A stretch of 64,000 bases of DNA from CAYQTE01 sp964420285 (GTDB lineage Bacteria; Planctomycetota; Phycisphaerae; Tepidisphaerales; Tepidisphaeraceae), in the NCBI GenBank assembly GCA_964420285.1, contig CAYQTE010000011.1, positions 28,384 through 92,383 on the forward strand. The letters run 5' to 3'. How positions within the stretch are numbered: position 1 is the stretch's first letter; every line of letters begins with the position of its first letter. Both the position numbers and the translations under genes were made by a program. The notes below the pieces were generated by a model. The model saw only the letters and a list, made by a program, of their open reading frames with translations, ran no database searches and was not told the origin of the DNA. Of the stretch, positions 31,809-40,229 are shown one piece after another.

Positions 31809-34171
31809 GGTTGAGTCCCGATCCCCGGCGGCGCAAAACCCATCGCCGTGCGGAATGCGCTCTTGTCATCGTCGGTCCACGCGTGCAGAGCGGCCCGCCA
31901 GTTGGCCAGCCACTGCTCGGACACCCCCGCCGCCGCCGCCGCGCGGTAGGCCGCCGCTCGATACGGCATTTCCACAACCGCGTATCCCGGCGAATCCTTC
32001 GCCGCATCCAGCGTCGTCCACAGGGCATACGCGGCCGCGGCGCCGGGCGCGGAGGCGCCGGCGGCATCGGCGGGCATCGTCGTGCTCACCGGATTGGTGT
32101 TCAGCATGGGCCACTTGCCGGCCGTTACCGTACCGCCCAGCTTGTCCACAAAGACACCCTGCAAATGTGTCGAATCGCTGAAATTGCGGTCAATCTTGAA
32201 CCACCAGATTCCCCGGCCGTGAACCGCAAACCGCTCGTACACGCCGCAATCGACAAAACCGTTCACGCGCGCCCAAGCCAAACTGGGCGACACCTCGACG
32301 GGGATGAGGTCCTGCGCGGAGTTGACCTTCCATTGCGCATTGGGGGCGATATCAGCGCCTTTCTTGACCCGGATCACATAATCCCGCTGCGCGGCGGCCG
32401 CGTCGTCGCGCGGATCACGGCCGGTGTAGAAATACAGGCTGATTGCATGCGCCCCTTCCGGCACGCGCACGCCAAGATACAAATCCGGACCCTGCATGGT
32501 CGACGGAAAATCATCGTCGCCAGTCGTGCCGTCACCGACCCAGCCAAGCGATCGCGTTCCCCGGCCGAAATAGGGCCAGTTCACATTGACCGGCACGTCC
32601 GCGGGCCTGTTCCCGTAATCGACGTGGCCGTTGGAAATGTAGGGACCGGGAAGGAACGTGACGTCATAGCCGCCGGCCACGGTGTTCTTGCGGTTGGGGC
32701 TAAGGCAAAGATCGACGAGGCATCGTCCGTACCGGCCGGGCCAGTCGCCGCCGGTTGTCCAGTCATCGCCCAAATACTCCGCCGTTGCCGCCGGCCTGCT
32801 GGTCGGTTTGGGCAGCGCTGCCACGCGCTGCCGCATGGCGTTGAGATCGCTGACATTGGGCACAGCCGCGGTTGCCGGCAGCGGCGCCGCCGCCTTGGGG
32901 CTGGACGCTGCTACCGGTTGCGTTGTCGGCCATGGCCCCCGCGCAGACTCCAGGTTGCATATCCCCGCGATGCCGTCCCGGCCGGAAACGAGAATGCTGG
33001 CGCCGCCTGCACCGGAGACACTGGCGATGCTGGAGACATATTGCGGGCCGCCGACCGATGGCCGCGGCGACGAGGACGACATGAAATCGGTGCCCCGGCA
33101 TTCGTATCCCGCGCCGGCATATCCCAGCCAGAGCCGGCCGGATGCGTCCTGCGACATCGCACTGACCCAATCGGCCAGCAGCGGCAGCCTGGGCCAGACA
33201 ACGGCCGGCGCGGCGACCACGGCAACGGCCGGAGTGCGCAACGGCGGGCGCGTGCCGACGTGCATGTAGTTCTGGTCAACATGCCTGGCCAGGTTTGCAC
33301 CGCGGAGATAATTCCATGTGCTGCCGCCGTCACCGCTGCGGGCCAGACCCAGCGGCGTCGCGGCAAACAGCGTCCCATCGCGCGCGGCGAGCACGGCATT
33401 GATTTCGCTGCTGGGCAATCCGTCGCCGGTCGGCGTCGTCGGCATCAGGTCCGGGCCGGTGATCTGCCGCCACGCGGAATATTCGTCCGATGCCGACGCC
33501 AGCAGCACACCATCGGCCGGCGTTCCGGCCAGCAGATTTCCCGACGCGTCAAACGCCAGACTGCTGATGGGCCATGCGGGCAGCGTGCCGGTGGTGCGGT
33601 CGATCGATGTCCACGTGTCGTTCCCGTAAGAATACCGCGCCAGAGCCAAATCGCTGGCGACCCAGACATCGTTGTCTCGCGGACAAGCGGCGATCGCGAA
33701 AACGTGCGGCGCGACCGGCGAATTGGTCAGATCGTAATGACGCCATTGGCCGTTGTAGATCGAAAGGCCGGCGTTATCGTGTCCGACCCACATCCGTCCG
33801 GCCGCATCCATCGCCAGGCTCGTCACGCCGCTGTCGCCCCACGGCCCGGTCATATGGGTCCATTTCCCGTCGGTGGCGCCCAGCCGCCATAAGCCGCTGC
33901 CCGTTGTGCCGCACCACACATCGCCGCGACTGTCGGCGCACACCGCCGCAATCGACGGCGGTGCGCCAACCACCGCGGCCGGGTCGATCGCCACGCCCAC
34001 AACGCTTTGCGAGGCGGATGGCGACCAACTCGACTGCGCACCGCTGCGGGACCACATCCAGCCGATGGAAATGGGGTACGGCCAAAGCCAAGCGCCGACC
34101 AGACCCAGCACGATCAGATCGGCCGCGATGATCGCGATTGTCCAGATCGATTTTCGCAGTTTCCCAGACAT
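31805..34171 (-). CDS. Membrane-anchored propeller protein with a C-terminal beta-sandwich, first gene of the envelope operon
   Basis: 788 residues from ATG 34171 (AGAGG five bases upstream). One membrane helix (WTIAIIAADLIVLGLVGAWL) anchors a large outer part. Residues about 75-420 contain repeats of the two-component-regulator propeller type: IAAVCADSRGDVWCGTTGSG, SLAMDAAGRMWVGHDNAGLS and AVLAARDGTLFAATPLGLAR. Two Pro/Ala linkers follow (TTQPVAAS, PTSRPAATAEYLG). From about 500 a galactose-binding-like domain begins with DDWTTGGDWPGRYG, a motif also seen in secreted glycosidases. No histidine kinase or catalytic domain is present. Probably a periplasmic sensor or scaffold working with the two genes behind it. 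Confidence 0.78.
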   Translation of the reverse strand: MSGKLRKSIWTIAIIAADLIVLGLVGAWLWPYPISIGWMWSRSGAQSSWSPSASQSVVGVAIDPAAVVGAPPSIAAVCADSRGDVWCGTTGSGLWRLGATDGKWTHMTGPWGDSGVTSLAMDAAGRMWVGHDNAGLSIYNGQWRHYDLTNSPVAPHVFAIAACPRDNDVWVASDLALARYSYGNDTWTSIDRTTGTLPAWPISSLAFDASGNLLAGTPADGVLLASASDEYSAWRQITGPDLMPTTPTGDGLPSSEINAVLAARDGTLFAATPLGLARSGDGGSTWNYLRGANLARHVDQNYMHVGTRPPLRTPAVAVVAAPAVVWPRLPLLADWVSAMSQDASGRLWLGYAGAGYECRGTDFMSSSSPRPSVGGPQYVSSIASVSGAGGASILVSGRDGIAGICNLESARGPWPTTQPVAASSPKAAAPLPATAAVPNVSDLNAMRQRVAALPKPTSRPAATAEYLGDDWTTGGDWPGRYGRCLVDLCLSPNRKNTVAGGYDVTFLPGPYISNGHVDYGNRPADVPVNVNWPYFGRGTRSLGWVGDGTTGDDDFPSTMQGPDLYLGVRVPEGAHAISLYFYTGRDPRDDAAAAQRDYVIRVKKGADIAPNAQWKVNSAQDLIPVEVSPSLAWARVNGFVDCGVYERFAVHGRGIWWFKIDRNFSDSTHLQGVFVDKLGGTVTAGKWPMLNTNPVSTTMPADAAGASAPGAAAAYALWTTLDAAKDSPGYAVVEMPYRAAAYRAAAAAGVSEQWLANWRAALHAWTDDDKSAFRTAMGFAPPGIGTQP

Positions 34172-34298
34172 TCGACCTCTCGCCCGCCTTTGCGCGAGGC
34201 ACACAAGACTCGTGGCCATCGTTGATACCGAGGCTTCCCGTCACCGTCAAGCGAGATAAAAGCCAAACATGCGCCAGTTGCCAGGCCGGGCGCGGCCG

Positions 34299-34560
34299 GC
34301 AACTTGGTGCGCCAGCGAAGAACGGAGTAATATCCGTGCCGATGTTATGCTTCTTATTAGGGATCTTCTTTCTCCCGGTTGCGATAATACTCGTCGTGGG
34401 CGCATATTGGTTCGGTGTGCAACGCCGCGACCAACGCGCCGCGAGCGACGCCCCGGTCTGCGGGAAATGCGGCTATTGCGTTCGCGGCCTCCCCACCTTC
34501 ATCTGCCCGGAATGCGGATCGGATTTGCGCGACGTCGGCATCAAGGTGCGCAGATGAGCT
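34299..34560. repeat. Direct repeat, copy A (zinc-ribbon gene duplication)
   Basis: This stretch and 34614-34870 are near-identical in long runs, for example GAAGAACGGAGTAATATCCG and GTCTGCGGGAAATGCGGCTA in both. The repeat includes the ribosome binding region, the membrane helix and the zinc ribbon. It points to a tandem duplication of the first part of one gene. Confidence 0.85.
34336..34557 (+). CDS. Small membrane zinc-ribbon protein (duplicated copy A)
   Basis: 73 residues when read from GTG 34336, which sits eight bases after CGGAG; ATG 34342 is the alternative. One membrane helix (CFLLGIFFLPVAIILVVGAY) is followed by the zinc ribbon CGKCGYCVRGLPTFICPECG, whose four cysteines can bind zinc. 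The protein stops soon after (DLRDVGIKVRR). The next gene has the same start and ribbon but continues for another 210 residues, so this is a shortened duplicate. Function unknown. Confidence 0.7.
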   Translation: MPMLCFLLGIFFLPVAIILVVGAYWFGVQRRDQRAASDAPVCGKCGYCVRGLPTFICPECGSDLRDVGIKVRR

Positions 34561-34613
34561 GCGAATACACAAACGCGAACGAAACGACGATTGGCCAGCA
34601 ATAGTGACCCGAA

Positions 34614-34870
34614 CACGGGCTGGCAAATTGGTGCGCCCGAGAAGAACGGAGTAATATCCGCGCCGATGTTGTGCCTCTTCTTTATCCCGGCCGCGATACT
34701 CGTCGTGGGCGCAATAGGCTTCGGTCTGCGACAACACGACCAACGCGCCGCGAGCAACGGCCCGGTCTGCGGGAAATGCGGCTATTGCGTGCGCGGCCTC
34801 CCCACCTTCATCTGCCCGGAATGCGGCTCCGATGTGCGCGACGTCGGGATCATCGTCCCCGGCACTAAGA
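34614..34870. repeat. Direct repeat, copy B (zinc-ribbon gene duplication)
   Basis: Second copy of the repeat described at 34299-34560, offset by about 315 bases. The GTG start of copy A is GCG here, so only the following ATG (34666) can serve. Small in-frame length differences lie in the membrane helix. Confidence 0.85.
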
Positions 34871-35523
34871 CGTTCGGCCCCATACTCCGCGGCGTCATCT
34901 GGACGGCCGCATTTGCCCTGGTCGCGGTCGCCACCACCATCTTCATCATCAGCGACCTCGATCCCGTCATCCATTCGTGTCAGCAGAACGAAGCACTTCT
35001 GGCGCCGCGATCCAATCTCTATCAGAGAGTAGACTTCCATGCTTACGGCAGTAGGGTGCAATGGCCTTTCAGCCAGCCCCCACTCGCCGTGACACCTCAA
35101 AACGTCGACGTCACCCTGACTCCCAACGCCGGGAATTCCATCGTGCTTCATGTCACGGGCTACCGCATGGGTTACGATTATGTCAATGCCGCCGGCAAGA
35201 CTGTTCGGCAGGCAAGCGGCCTGAACGCCGATGCTGTTCGCGATTGGATGAAGAGCGCCAAGATCGACACCAGCAGTGGTGAAGTCCTTGCCGAGGCCCG
35301 CGACATCGTCCAGTTTGTCCAAGACGCCACATCACCCAGTCCTGCCGCGACTTTCGCCGACACATTTGGCGGTTATAGCACTGGTGGCAATTGGACCGGA
35401 TCCGCACCATGGCAGCCGGCCTTCCCCATCGCATGCCTTTTCTGGCTGGTCGTCTGGATCATCGGCCTCAGAAAAGTGACGCGAACACCGGCCGGCAATC
35501 GCGATGCGCTGAAATCCGTTTGA
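34666..35523 (+). CDS. Membrane zinc-ribbon protein of unknown function (full-length copy B)
   Basis: 285 residues. The N-terminal helix MLCLFFIPAAILVVGAIGFG and the ribbon CGKCGYCVRGLPTFICPECG repeat those of the preceding gene. A second membrane helix (LRGVIWTAAFALVAVATTIF), an extracytoplasmic region of about 140 residues (with TPNAGNSIVLHVTGYRMGYD) and a last helix (FPIACLFWLVVWIIGL) follow. The longer frame from TTG 34591 reads through the duplicated leader and is less likely. The zinc-ribbon membrane family recurs five times in the window; no function is known to me. Confidence 0.75.
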   Translation: MLCLFFIPAAILVVGAIGFGLRQHDQRAASNGPVCGKCGYCVRGLPTFICPECGSDVRDVGIIVPGTKTFGPILRGVIWTAAFALVAVATTIFIISDLDPVIHSCQQNEALLAPRSNLYQRVDFHAYGSRVQWPFSQPPLAVTPQNVDVTLTPNAGNSIVLHVTGYRMGYDYVNAAGKTVRQASGLNADAVRDWMKSAKIDTSSGEVLAEARDIVQFVQDATSPSPAATFADTFGGYSTGGNWTGSAPWQPAFPIACLFWLVVWIIGLRKVTRTPAGNRDALKSV

Positions 35524-35578
35524 TCCTCGCACGGGTGACGATTAAAATATGTTGGTCTTTTCAGGAAAGAGGGTTCTT

Positions 35579-36799
35579 ATGGCTAACTGGTTTTATCGGT
35601 CGCTCGCTTGCAGCGCTGTTGCGGTCGCCGCGGCGGTGATGCCGATTGCGGTGACAGGCGCTGCCACCACCCAGCCGACGACGCAAGCCGTCTCACCGAG
35701 GACGCAGGCCGTCATTGATGATGCACAGGTCGTGGCTGACAAGGCTTTCGCCTATTTGAAGGCGCAGGAGAAGCCGGACTTCTCCTGGCAATCGGAACAA
35801 GACCCTCCCGGCCTGAGCGCCCTGGTCCTCAAGGCCTTTGTCGAGGATGAGAAATACGACCCTGACATGGTCTTCCTGGACAAGGGATTCGACAAGCTCA
35901 TCAGCTATCAAAAGCCCGACGGCGGCGTCTACATCGACTCGCTCCAGAACTACAACACCGCCATCGCCATCAGTGCCATGGCCGTCTCCAAGGAAGCCGA
36001 ATACAAGGCGCCGATCGCCAAGGCTCTGGCATTTCTGCGCACACTGCAATTCTCCGACACCATCCAGGGCGATCTGCACGTCACGCCGGACGACGTGCGC
36101 TACGGCGGCACTGGCTACGGCAAGGGCGGCCGGCCCGATCTGTCCAATCTCGGCATGACCCTCGACGCCTTGCACGACGCGGGCATCCCCCCTACCGATC
36201 CGGCCTATGCGGCGGCATTGAAATTCGTCACCCGCTGCCAGAACCTCTCAGAGACCAACGACCAGAAGTGGGCAAGCAACGACGGCGGATTCATCTATAC
36301 GCCGTTCGCCGGCGGCGTTTCACCGGCCGGTGATTACGTCGATGCCAGCGGCGTCACGCGCCATCGCAGCTATGGCTCGATGACCTACACGGCCATCAAG
36401 AGCATGATCTACGCCGGCCTGACCAGGGACGATCCGCGCGTCAAGGCCGCCTGGGATTGGCTCAGCAAGAACTACACCGTCAAGGAAAACCCGGGAATGC
36501 AGCTCAGCGACCCGAACGATCCCAACGCGGCCAAGGGTGGACTCTATTATTACTATCACGCCATGGCCCGCGCCCTGCACGCCTACGGCAGCCCCACCAT
36601 AACCGACGCCGCCGGCGTCACGCACGATTGGCGCGTCGATCTGATCGCCCAGATCAAGACTCTCCAGGCCGCCGACGGCTCGTTCAAAGGCGAAAAGCAA
36701 TTCATGGAAGACAACCCCGTTCTGGCCACGGGATATGTCGCACTGGCGATGGAGGAGGTCAAGCTCGATCTGCACGACCATCCGGTGGCGGCAAACTGA
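35579..36799 (+). CDS. Exported squalene-cyclase/prenyltransferase-fold protein
   Basis: 406 residues from ATG 35579, preceded by AGGAAAGAGG. A signal peptide (SLACSAVAVAAAVMPIAV) ends near GAATTQPTTQ. The rest is an alpha/alpha toroid with repeats typical of the squalene cyclase and prenyltransferase superfamily: YQKPDGGVYIDSLQNYNTAI, RPDLSNLGMTLDALHDAG, SMTYTAIKSMIYAGLTRDDP and QAADGSFKGEKQFMEDNPVL. The D-x-D-D catalytic motif of true squalene-hopene cyclases is not visible, and export also argues against that role. Similar exported proteins in planctomycetes are of unknown function. Confidence 0.8.
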   Translation: MANWFYRSLACSAVAVAAAVMPIAVTGAATTQPTTQAVSPRTQAVIDDAQVVADKAFAYLKAQEKPDFSWQSEQDPPGLSALVLKAFVEDEKYDPDMVFLDKGFDKLISYQKPDGGVYIDSLQNYNTAIAISAMAVSKEAEYKAPIAKALAFLRTLQFSDTIQGDLHVTPDDVRYGGTGYGKGGRPDLSNLGMTLDALHDAGIPPTDPAYAAALKFVTRCQNLSETNDQKWASNDGGFIYTPFAGGVSPAGDYVDASGVTRHRSYGSMTYTAIKSMIYAGLTRDDPRVKAAWDWLSKNYTVKENPGMQLSDPNDPNAAKGGLYYYYHAMARALHAYGSPTITDAAGVTHDWRVDLIAQIKTLQAADGSFKGEKQFMEDNPVLATGYVALAMEEVKLDLHDHPVAAN

Positions 36800-36827
36800 C
36801 GCCGACACGCCAAAATGAGGTAACCCA

Positions 36828-37097
36828 ATGAACGTCCTATTGAAGCCCGAGCTTGAGAAATTTGTTGCCGACAAGGTGAAGGCCGGGCAATACGCCGATG
36901 CCAGCGATATGGTCAACGAGGCGCTTGAAATGCTGAAAGAGCAGGAAGAATTTACGCCGGAGCGCGAGCAATACCTGCGGCGGGAAATACAGCGCGGACT
37001 CGATGAGCTCAATCGCGGCGAATTTGCGTCCTTTGACGCGGAAACAATCATCGCTGAAAAACGCCGGCGACTGGCGGGCGGAAACGGGCAAAGCTAA
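36828..37097 (+). CDS. ParD-like antitoxin
   Basis: 89 residues. The N-terminus MNVLLKPELEKFVADKVKAG and the following QYADASDMVNEALEMLKEQE are the ribbon-helix-helix pattern of the ParD/CC2985 family. The C-terminal half (REQYLRREIQRGLDELNRGE) would bind the toxin. GAGG lies upstream of ATG 36828. The stop codon TAA shares a base with the ATG of the ParE-like frame (TAATG), the usual coupling in parDE. The antitoxin looks intact although the toxin gene behind it carries a frameshift. Confidence 0.85.
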   Translation: MNVLLKPELEKFVADKVKAGQYADASDMVNEALEMLKEQEEFTPEREQYLRREIQRGLDELNRGEFASFDAETIIAEKRRRLAGGNGQS

Positions 37098-37424
37098 TGG
37101 CGGTCGTTTTGGCGCTCGCCACGTGCGCAACAAGACTACGGCGACATTTGGGATTACATCGCCAGAGACAATCCGGAGGCAGCCGATCGCTTGCTGCGGA
37201 GGATCGACAAGAAATTGGAACTTTACGCGTCGAACCCGCGAATGGGCAGGACACGCGACAACTTGGCGCCGGGTCTGCGCAGCTTTCCGGTCGTCCCTTA
37301 TCTTGTGTTCTACAGGGCCACGTCCGATGGAATTGAGTTGGTGCGCGTCCTGCACGGCGCGCGGGATTTGAAACGATTGTTCAATCCCGAACAGTCGCCC
37401 GCTCCCCCAGCGGAATGTGAGTAA
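37097..37424 (+). pseudogene. ParE-like toxin gene with a one-base frameshift
   Basis: ATG 37097 opens M-A-V-V-L-A, then the frame must shift by one base at about C37115 to continue S-P-R-A-Q-Q-D-Y-G-D-I-W-D-Y-I-A. The rest follows in that frame to 37424, with RRIDKKLELYASNPRMGR, LAPGLRSFPVVPYLVFYRA and IELVRVLHGARDLKRLF, a complete ParE. Removing one base restores a 108-residue protein that matches the family end to end. In the shifted frame no ATG, GTG or TTG occurs before residue 31, so only a fragment could be made. It may be a dead toxin, a sequencing error in GGCGCTCGCC, or less likely programmed frameshifting. Confidence 0.8.
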
Positions 37425-37514
37425 GAGGTGCAAATAATGGGGACATGCGACACGACCCGTAATTGGCAATCCGCCGTTTACTTCCGCCCTTCTTTCGGCT
37501 AAATCTGCGCCGCT

Positions 37515-38540
37515 ATGGACCTAGGTCTACTGAAAATATTGTCCGAACTTCCCGGCGTTCCCGGCCGGGAGGAACGGGTACGTAAGGTGATTGCCGAGCA
37601 GGTCACGGGCCTTTGCGATGACATCCGGCAGGATTCGATGGGCAATCTGTTTGCGACCAAGCACGGTCCCGTCGGCGCCAAGAAAGTCCTGCTGGCATGC
37701 CACATTGACGAGATCGGCTTCTACGTCCGCCACATCGACGAAAAGGGATACCTGCGCATCACCAACGTCGGCGGCTTCGATATGCGAAACCTCCTGGCCC
37801 GCCGCGTCCGCGTGCAGGCTTCCGATGGAACGGACATCATTGGCCTGCTCAATCCGACCGGCCGGCCGCTGCATATCGCCAAGGAAGAGGACAAGAAGAA
37901 AATCCCCGAAATGAACGATTTCGCGGTCGATCTGTGCCTGCCGGCCGATCAGGTGAAACAGCGCGTCCGCATCGGCGACCCGGTGACGCTGGTGCAGGAA
38001 TTCTCGGAAATCGGGGAATGCGTCAGCGGCAAATGCCTGGATAACCGCGTGGCGGGGTTTGTCGTCATCGAGGCATTTCGCAAACTGACCAGCCTCAAAT
38101 ATCACGTAACGCTGGCGGCGACGGTGCAGGAGGAAGTCGGCTGCCGCGGCGCGGGACCGGCCGCTTTCTCCATCGAACCGGACATCGCCATCGCCCTGGA
38201 TACGACGTTGTGCGTTGATACGCCCGGCGTCCCCGAGGATGAACGGGTGACCAAGCAGGGCGACGGCGTGGCGCTGACCGTTCTGGACGGCCTGACCATC
38301 TCCGACCGCGGCTTGATCGACCAGTTCGAGGCCATCGCCAAGAAGCGCGAAATCCCATTCCAGCTCAGCGTCCTGCCGCGCGGCGGAACCGATGCCGGCC
38401 CGATGCAGCGCTCGCGCGGCGGACTGCGCACCATGACGCTCTCCATCCCCACGCGCAACATCCACACCGTCACCGAATCGATCCACAAACGCGACCTGCA
38501 AAGCGCCATCGATCTCCTGGCCGCGTGGCTGGAAACCTGA
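37515..38540 (+). CDS. M42 family aminopeptidase
   Basis: Metal-dependent aminopeptidase of 341 residues, of the PepA/FrvX/TET group that forms large cytoplasmic assemblies. Metal ligands and catalytic residues can be placed: His63 and Asp65 in ACHIDEIGFYV, Asp176 in KCLDNRVAG, Glu206-Glu207 in TVQEEVGCRG, Asp229 in ALDTTLCVD and His317 in PTRNIHTVTES. The glycine-rich GGTDAGPMQRSRGG segment is also typical. No signal peptide. It stands alone between the TA locus and pdxJ, on the same strand as both, with a weak ribosome binding site. Confidence 0.92.
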   Translation: MDLGLLKILSELPGVPGREERVRKVIAEQVTGLCDDIRQDSMGNLFATKHGPVGAKKVLLACHIDEIGFYVRHIDEKGYLRITNVGGFDMRNLLARRVRVQASDGTDIIGLLNPTGRPLHIAKEEDKKKIPEMNDFAVDLCLPADQVKQRVRIGDPVTLVQEFSEIGECVSGKCLDNRVAGFVVIEAFRKLTSLKYHVTLAATVQEEVGCRGAGPAAFSIEPDIAIALDTTLCVDTPGVPEDERVTKQGDGVALTVLDGLTISDRGLIDQFEAIAKKREIPFQLSVLPRGGTDAGPMQRSRGGLRTMTLSIPTRNIHTVTESIHKRDLQSAIDLLAAWLET

Positions 38541-38613
38541 GCCCGGCTTCGTCGCCATTTCCCGAGGCGTCGCATCTCACTCGATAAATAGCGGCCGACA
38601 AACTAAAATCGCG

Positions 38614-39363
38614 ATGGCTATGGTGGAACTTGGTGTCAATATCGATCACGTCGCCACGCTGCGTCAGGCGCGCAAGACCTATGAGCCGGACCCGGTCTGG
38701 GCAGCGGCCGAGGCTGAACTGGGCGGGGCCGACGGGATCACCATTCATCTGCGCGAAGATCGCCGGCACATCGGCGATCGCGATCTGGCGGTATTGCGTC
38801 AGACGGTTCACGTCAAGCTCAATCTGGAGATGAGCCTCGTGCCGGAGATCGTCGATATCGCGGTGCGATCGGCGCCCACCCAGGCGACGCTGGTTCCGGA
38901 GCGGCGGGCGGAAATCACCACCGAGGGCGGCATTGATCTCTCGCAGAATCCCGGCCGCATCATCGACGCCGTCGGCCGCCTCAAGGCCGCCGGTACGTTC
39001 GTCTGTGCGTTCATCGATCCGGATGAGAAACAGATAGCCCTTGCGGCCGAGCAGGGTTTTGACGGCATCGAGTTGCACACGGGCACGTACGCGAACGCGC
39101 CCCCTGGCTCAGGCGCCGCCACCGAAGCACTCGCCCGCCTGGAAACCGCCGCCTACCGCGTCGGATTGAACGGCATGCGTCTGCACGCCGGGCACGGCCT
39201 GAATTATCGCAACCTCGCGCCGGTGGTGCGCATCCCGTCAATGCGCGAACTCAACATCGGCCACGCCATCATCAGCCGTGCGATCTTCACCGGCCTGCAA
39301 ACGGCAGTGGCCGACATGAAACGGGCGATCGCAGCCGCCCTCAACAACGCGGAGGTTTCTTGA
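38614..39363 (+). CDS. pdxJ: Pyridoxine 5'-phosphate synthase
   Basis: Condenses 1-deoxyxylulose 5-phosphate with 3-amino-2-oxopropyl phosphate in the last step of de novo vitamin B6 synthesis. The 249-residue TIM barrel shows the family motifs LGVNIDHVATLRQARKTYEP at the N-terminus, DGITIHLREDRRHI, TLVPERRAEITTEGG and GMRLHAGHGLNYRNL, and ends with ELNIGHAIISRAIFTGL. It heads a tight operon: its TGA overlaps the ATG of dapA by one base, and dapA overlaps aroDE in turn. Grouping with lysine and shikimate genes is a fusion of unrelated biosynthetic steps typical of such small operons. Confidence 0.95.
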   Translation: MAMVELGVNIDHVATLRQARKTYEPDPVWAAAEAELGGADGITIHLREDRRHIGDRDLAVLRQTVHVKLNLEMSLVPEIVDIAVRSAPTQATLVPERRAEITTEGGIDLSQNPGRIIDAVGRLKAAGTFVCAFIDPDEKQIALAAEQGFDGIELHTGTYANAPPGSGAATEALARLETAAYRVGLNGMRLHAGHGLNYRNLAPVVRIPSMRELNIGHAIISRAIFTGLQTAVADMKRAIAAALNNAEVS

Positions 39364-40229
39364 TGTTCAGTGGCGCCATGACAGCCATGATTACGCCGTT
39401 TCGCGATCAAAAGCTCGACGAGGCGCGGCTGGCCGCGCAGATCGAGTTCCAGATCAAAGGCGGCATCGACGGACTTGTCCCGGCCGGAACCACCGGCGAA
39501 TCCCCCACCCTGGACATGCGCGATCACGCGCGCGTTCTGGAACTGACGGTGAAATTCGCGGCCGGGCGTGTTCCGGTTATTGCCGGCGTCGGCGCCAATG
39601 CCACGCACGAGGCGCTGGAACTGCACGCCATCGCCAAGAAAATCGGCGCCGACGGCGGCCTGAGCGTCAACCCGTATTACAACAAGCCGTCGCAGGAAGG
39701 ACTCTATCGCCATTTCATGACATTGGCCGACGCGGTCGATCTGCCGATCGTCCTGTACAACATCCCCGGCCGCACCGGCGTGACAATGAACCCGGTCACG
39801 GTTGCCCGCCTGGCGAAGCATCCGAACATTGTCGCCATCAAGGAAAGCACCGGGGTGATCGACATCGCAAGCGAGATACGCACGCTGTGCGATATCACCA
39901 TCCTCAGCGGCGACGATTCGCTGACACTACCGCTGATGTCCGTCGGCGCCGAGGGCGTGATCAGCGTGGCGTCGAATCTGATTCCCGCCCAGATCAAGCG
40001 GCTGGTCAGCCTGGCCGCAGCCGGAAATTACGCCGACGCCGCAACTTTGCATAGGAAGCTCTTTCCCTTCATCAAGTCACTGTTCGTGGATGGAAATCCG
40101 GTGGGAATCAAGTATGCGATGAAGAAGGCCGGCCTGGATACGGGCGAGCTGCGATTGCCCTTGTGGGAAGCGTCGGATGCAACAAAGAAGCAGATTGACG
40201 ACCTGATCAAAAGCGTGACGAGCGATTGA
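39363..40229 (+). CDS. dapA: 4-hydroxy-tetrahydrodipicolinate synthase
   Basis: Condenses pyruvate and aspartate semialdehyde in lysine and cell-wall precursor synthesis. 288 residues when read from ATG 39363 (a TTG one codon earlier is possible). The TIM-barrel motifs are present: AGTTGESPTL, YYNKPSQEGLYRHF, Tyr132 in LYNIPGRTGV and the Schiff-base Lys160 in IKESTG, one residue off the E. coli numbering. SGDDSLTLPLMSVGAEGVIS is also typical. Presence of dapA shows a diaminopimelate pathway, in line with peptidoglycan in planctomycetes. Coupled to pdxJ and aroDE. Confidence 0.95.
   Translation: MFSGAMTAMITPFRDQKLDEARLAAQIEFQIKGGIDGLVPAGTTGESPTLDMRDHARVLELTVKFAAGRVPVIAGVGANATHEALELHAIAKKIGADGGLSVNPYYNKPSQEGLYRHFMTLADAVDLPIVLYNIPGRTGVTMNPVTVARLAKHPNIVAIKESTGVIDIASEIRTLCDITILSGDDSLTLPLMSVGAEGVISVASNLIPAQIKRLVSLAAAGNYADAATLHRKLFPFIKSLFVDGNPVGIKYAMKKAGLDTGELRLPLWEASDATKKQIDDLIKSVTSD

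Noticed and set aside
37425..37514. Possible repeat word AATGGGGACATGCGACA, resembling spacers near REP-type transposases
   Set aside because: Too short and single in the window; cannot be supported without a genome search.
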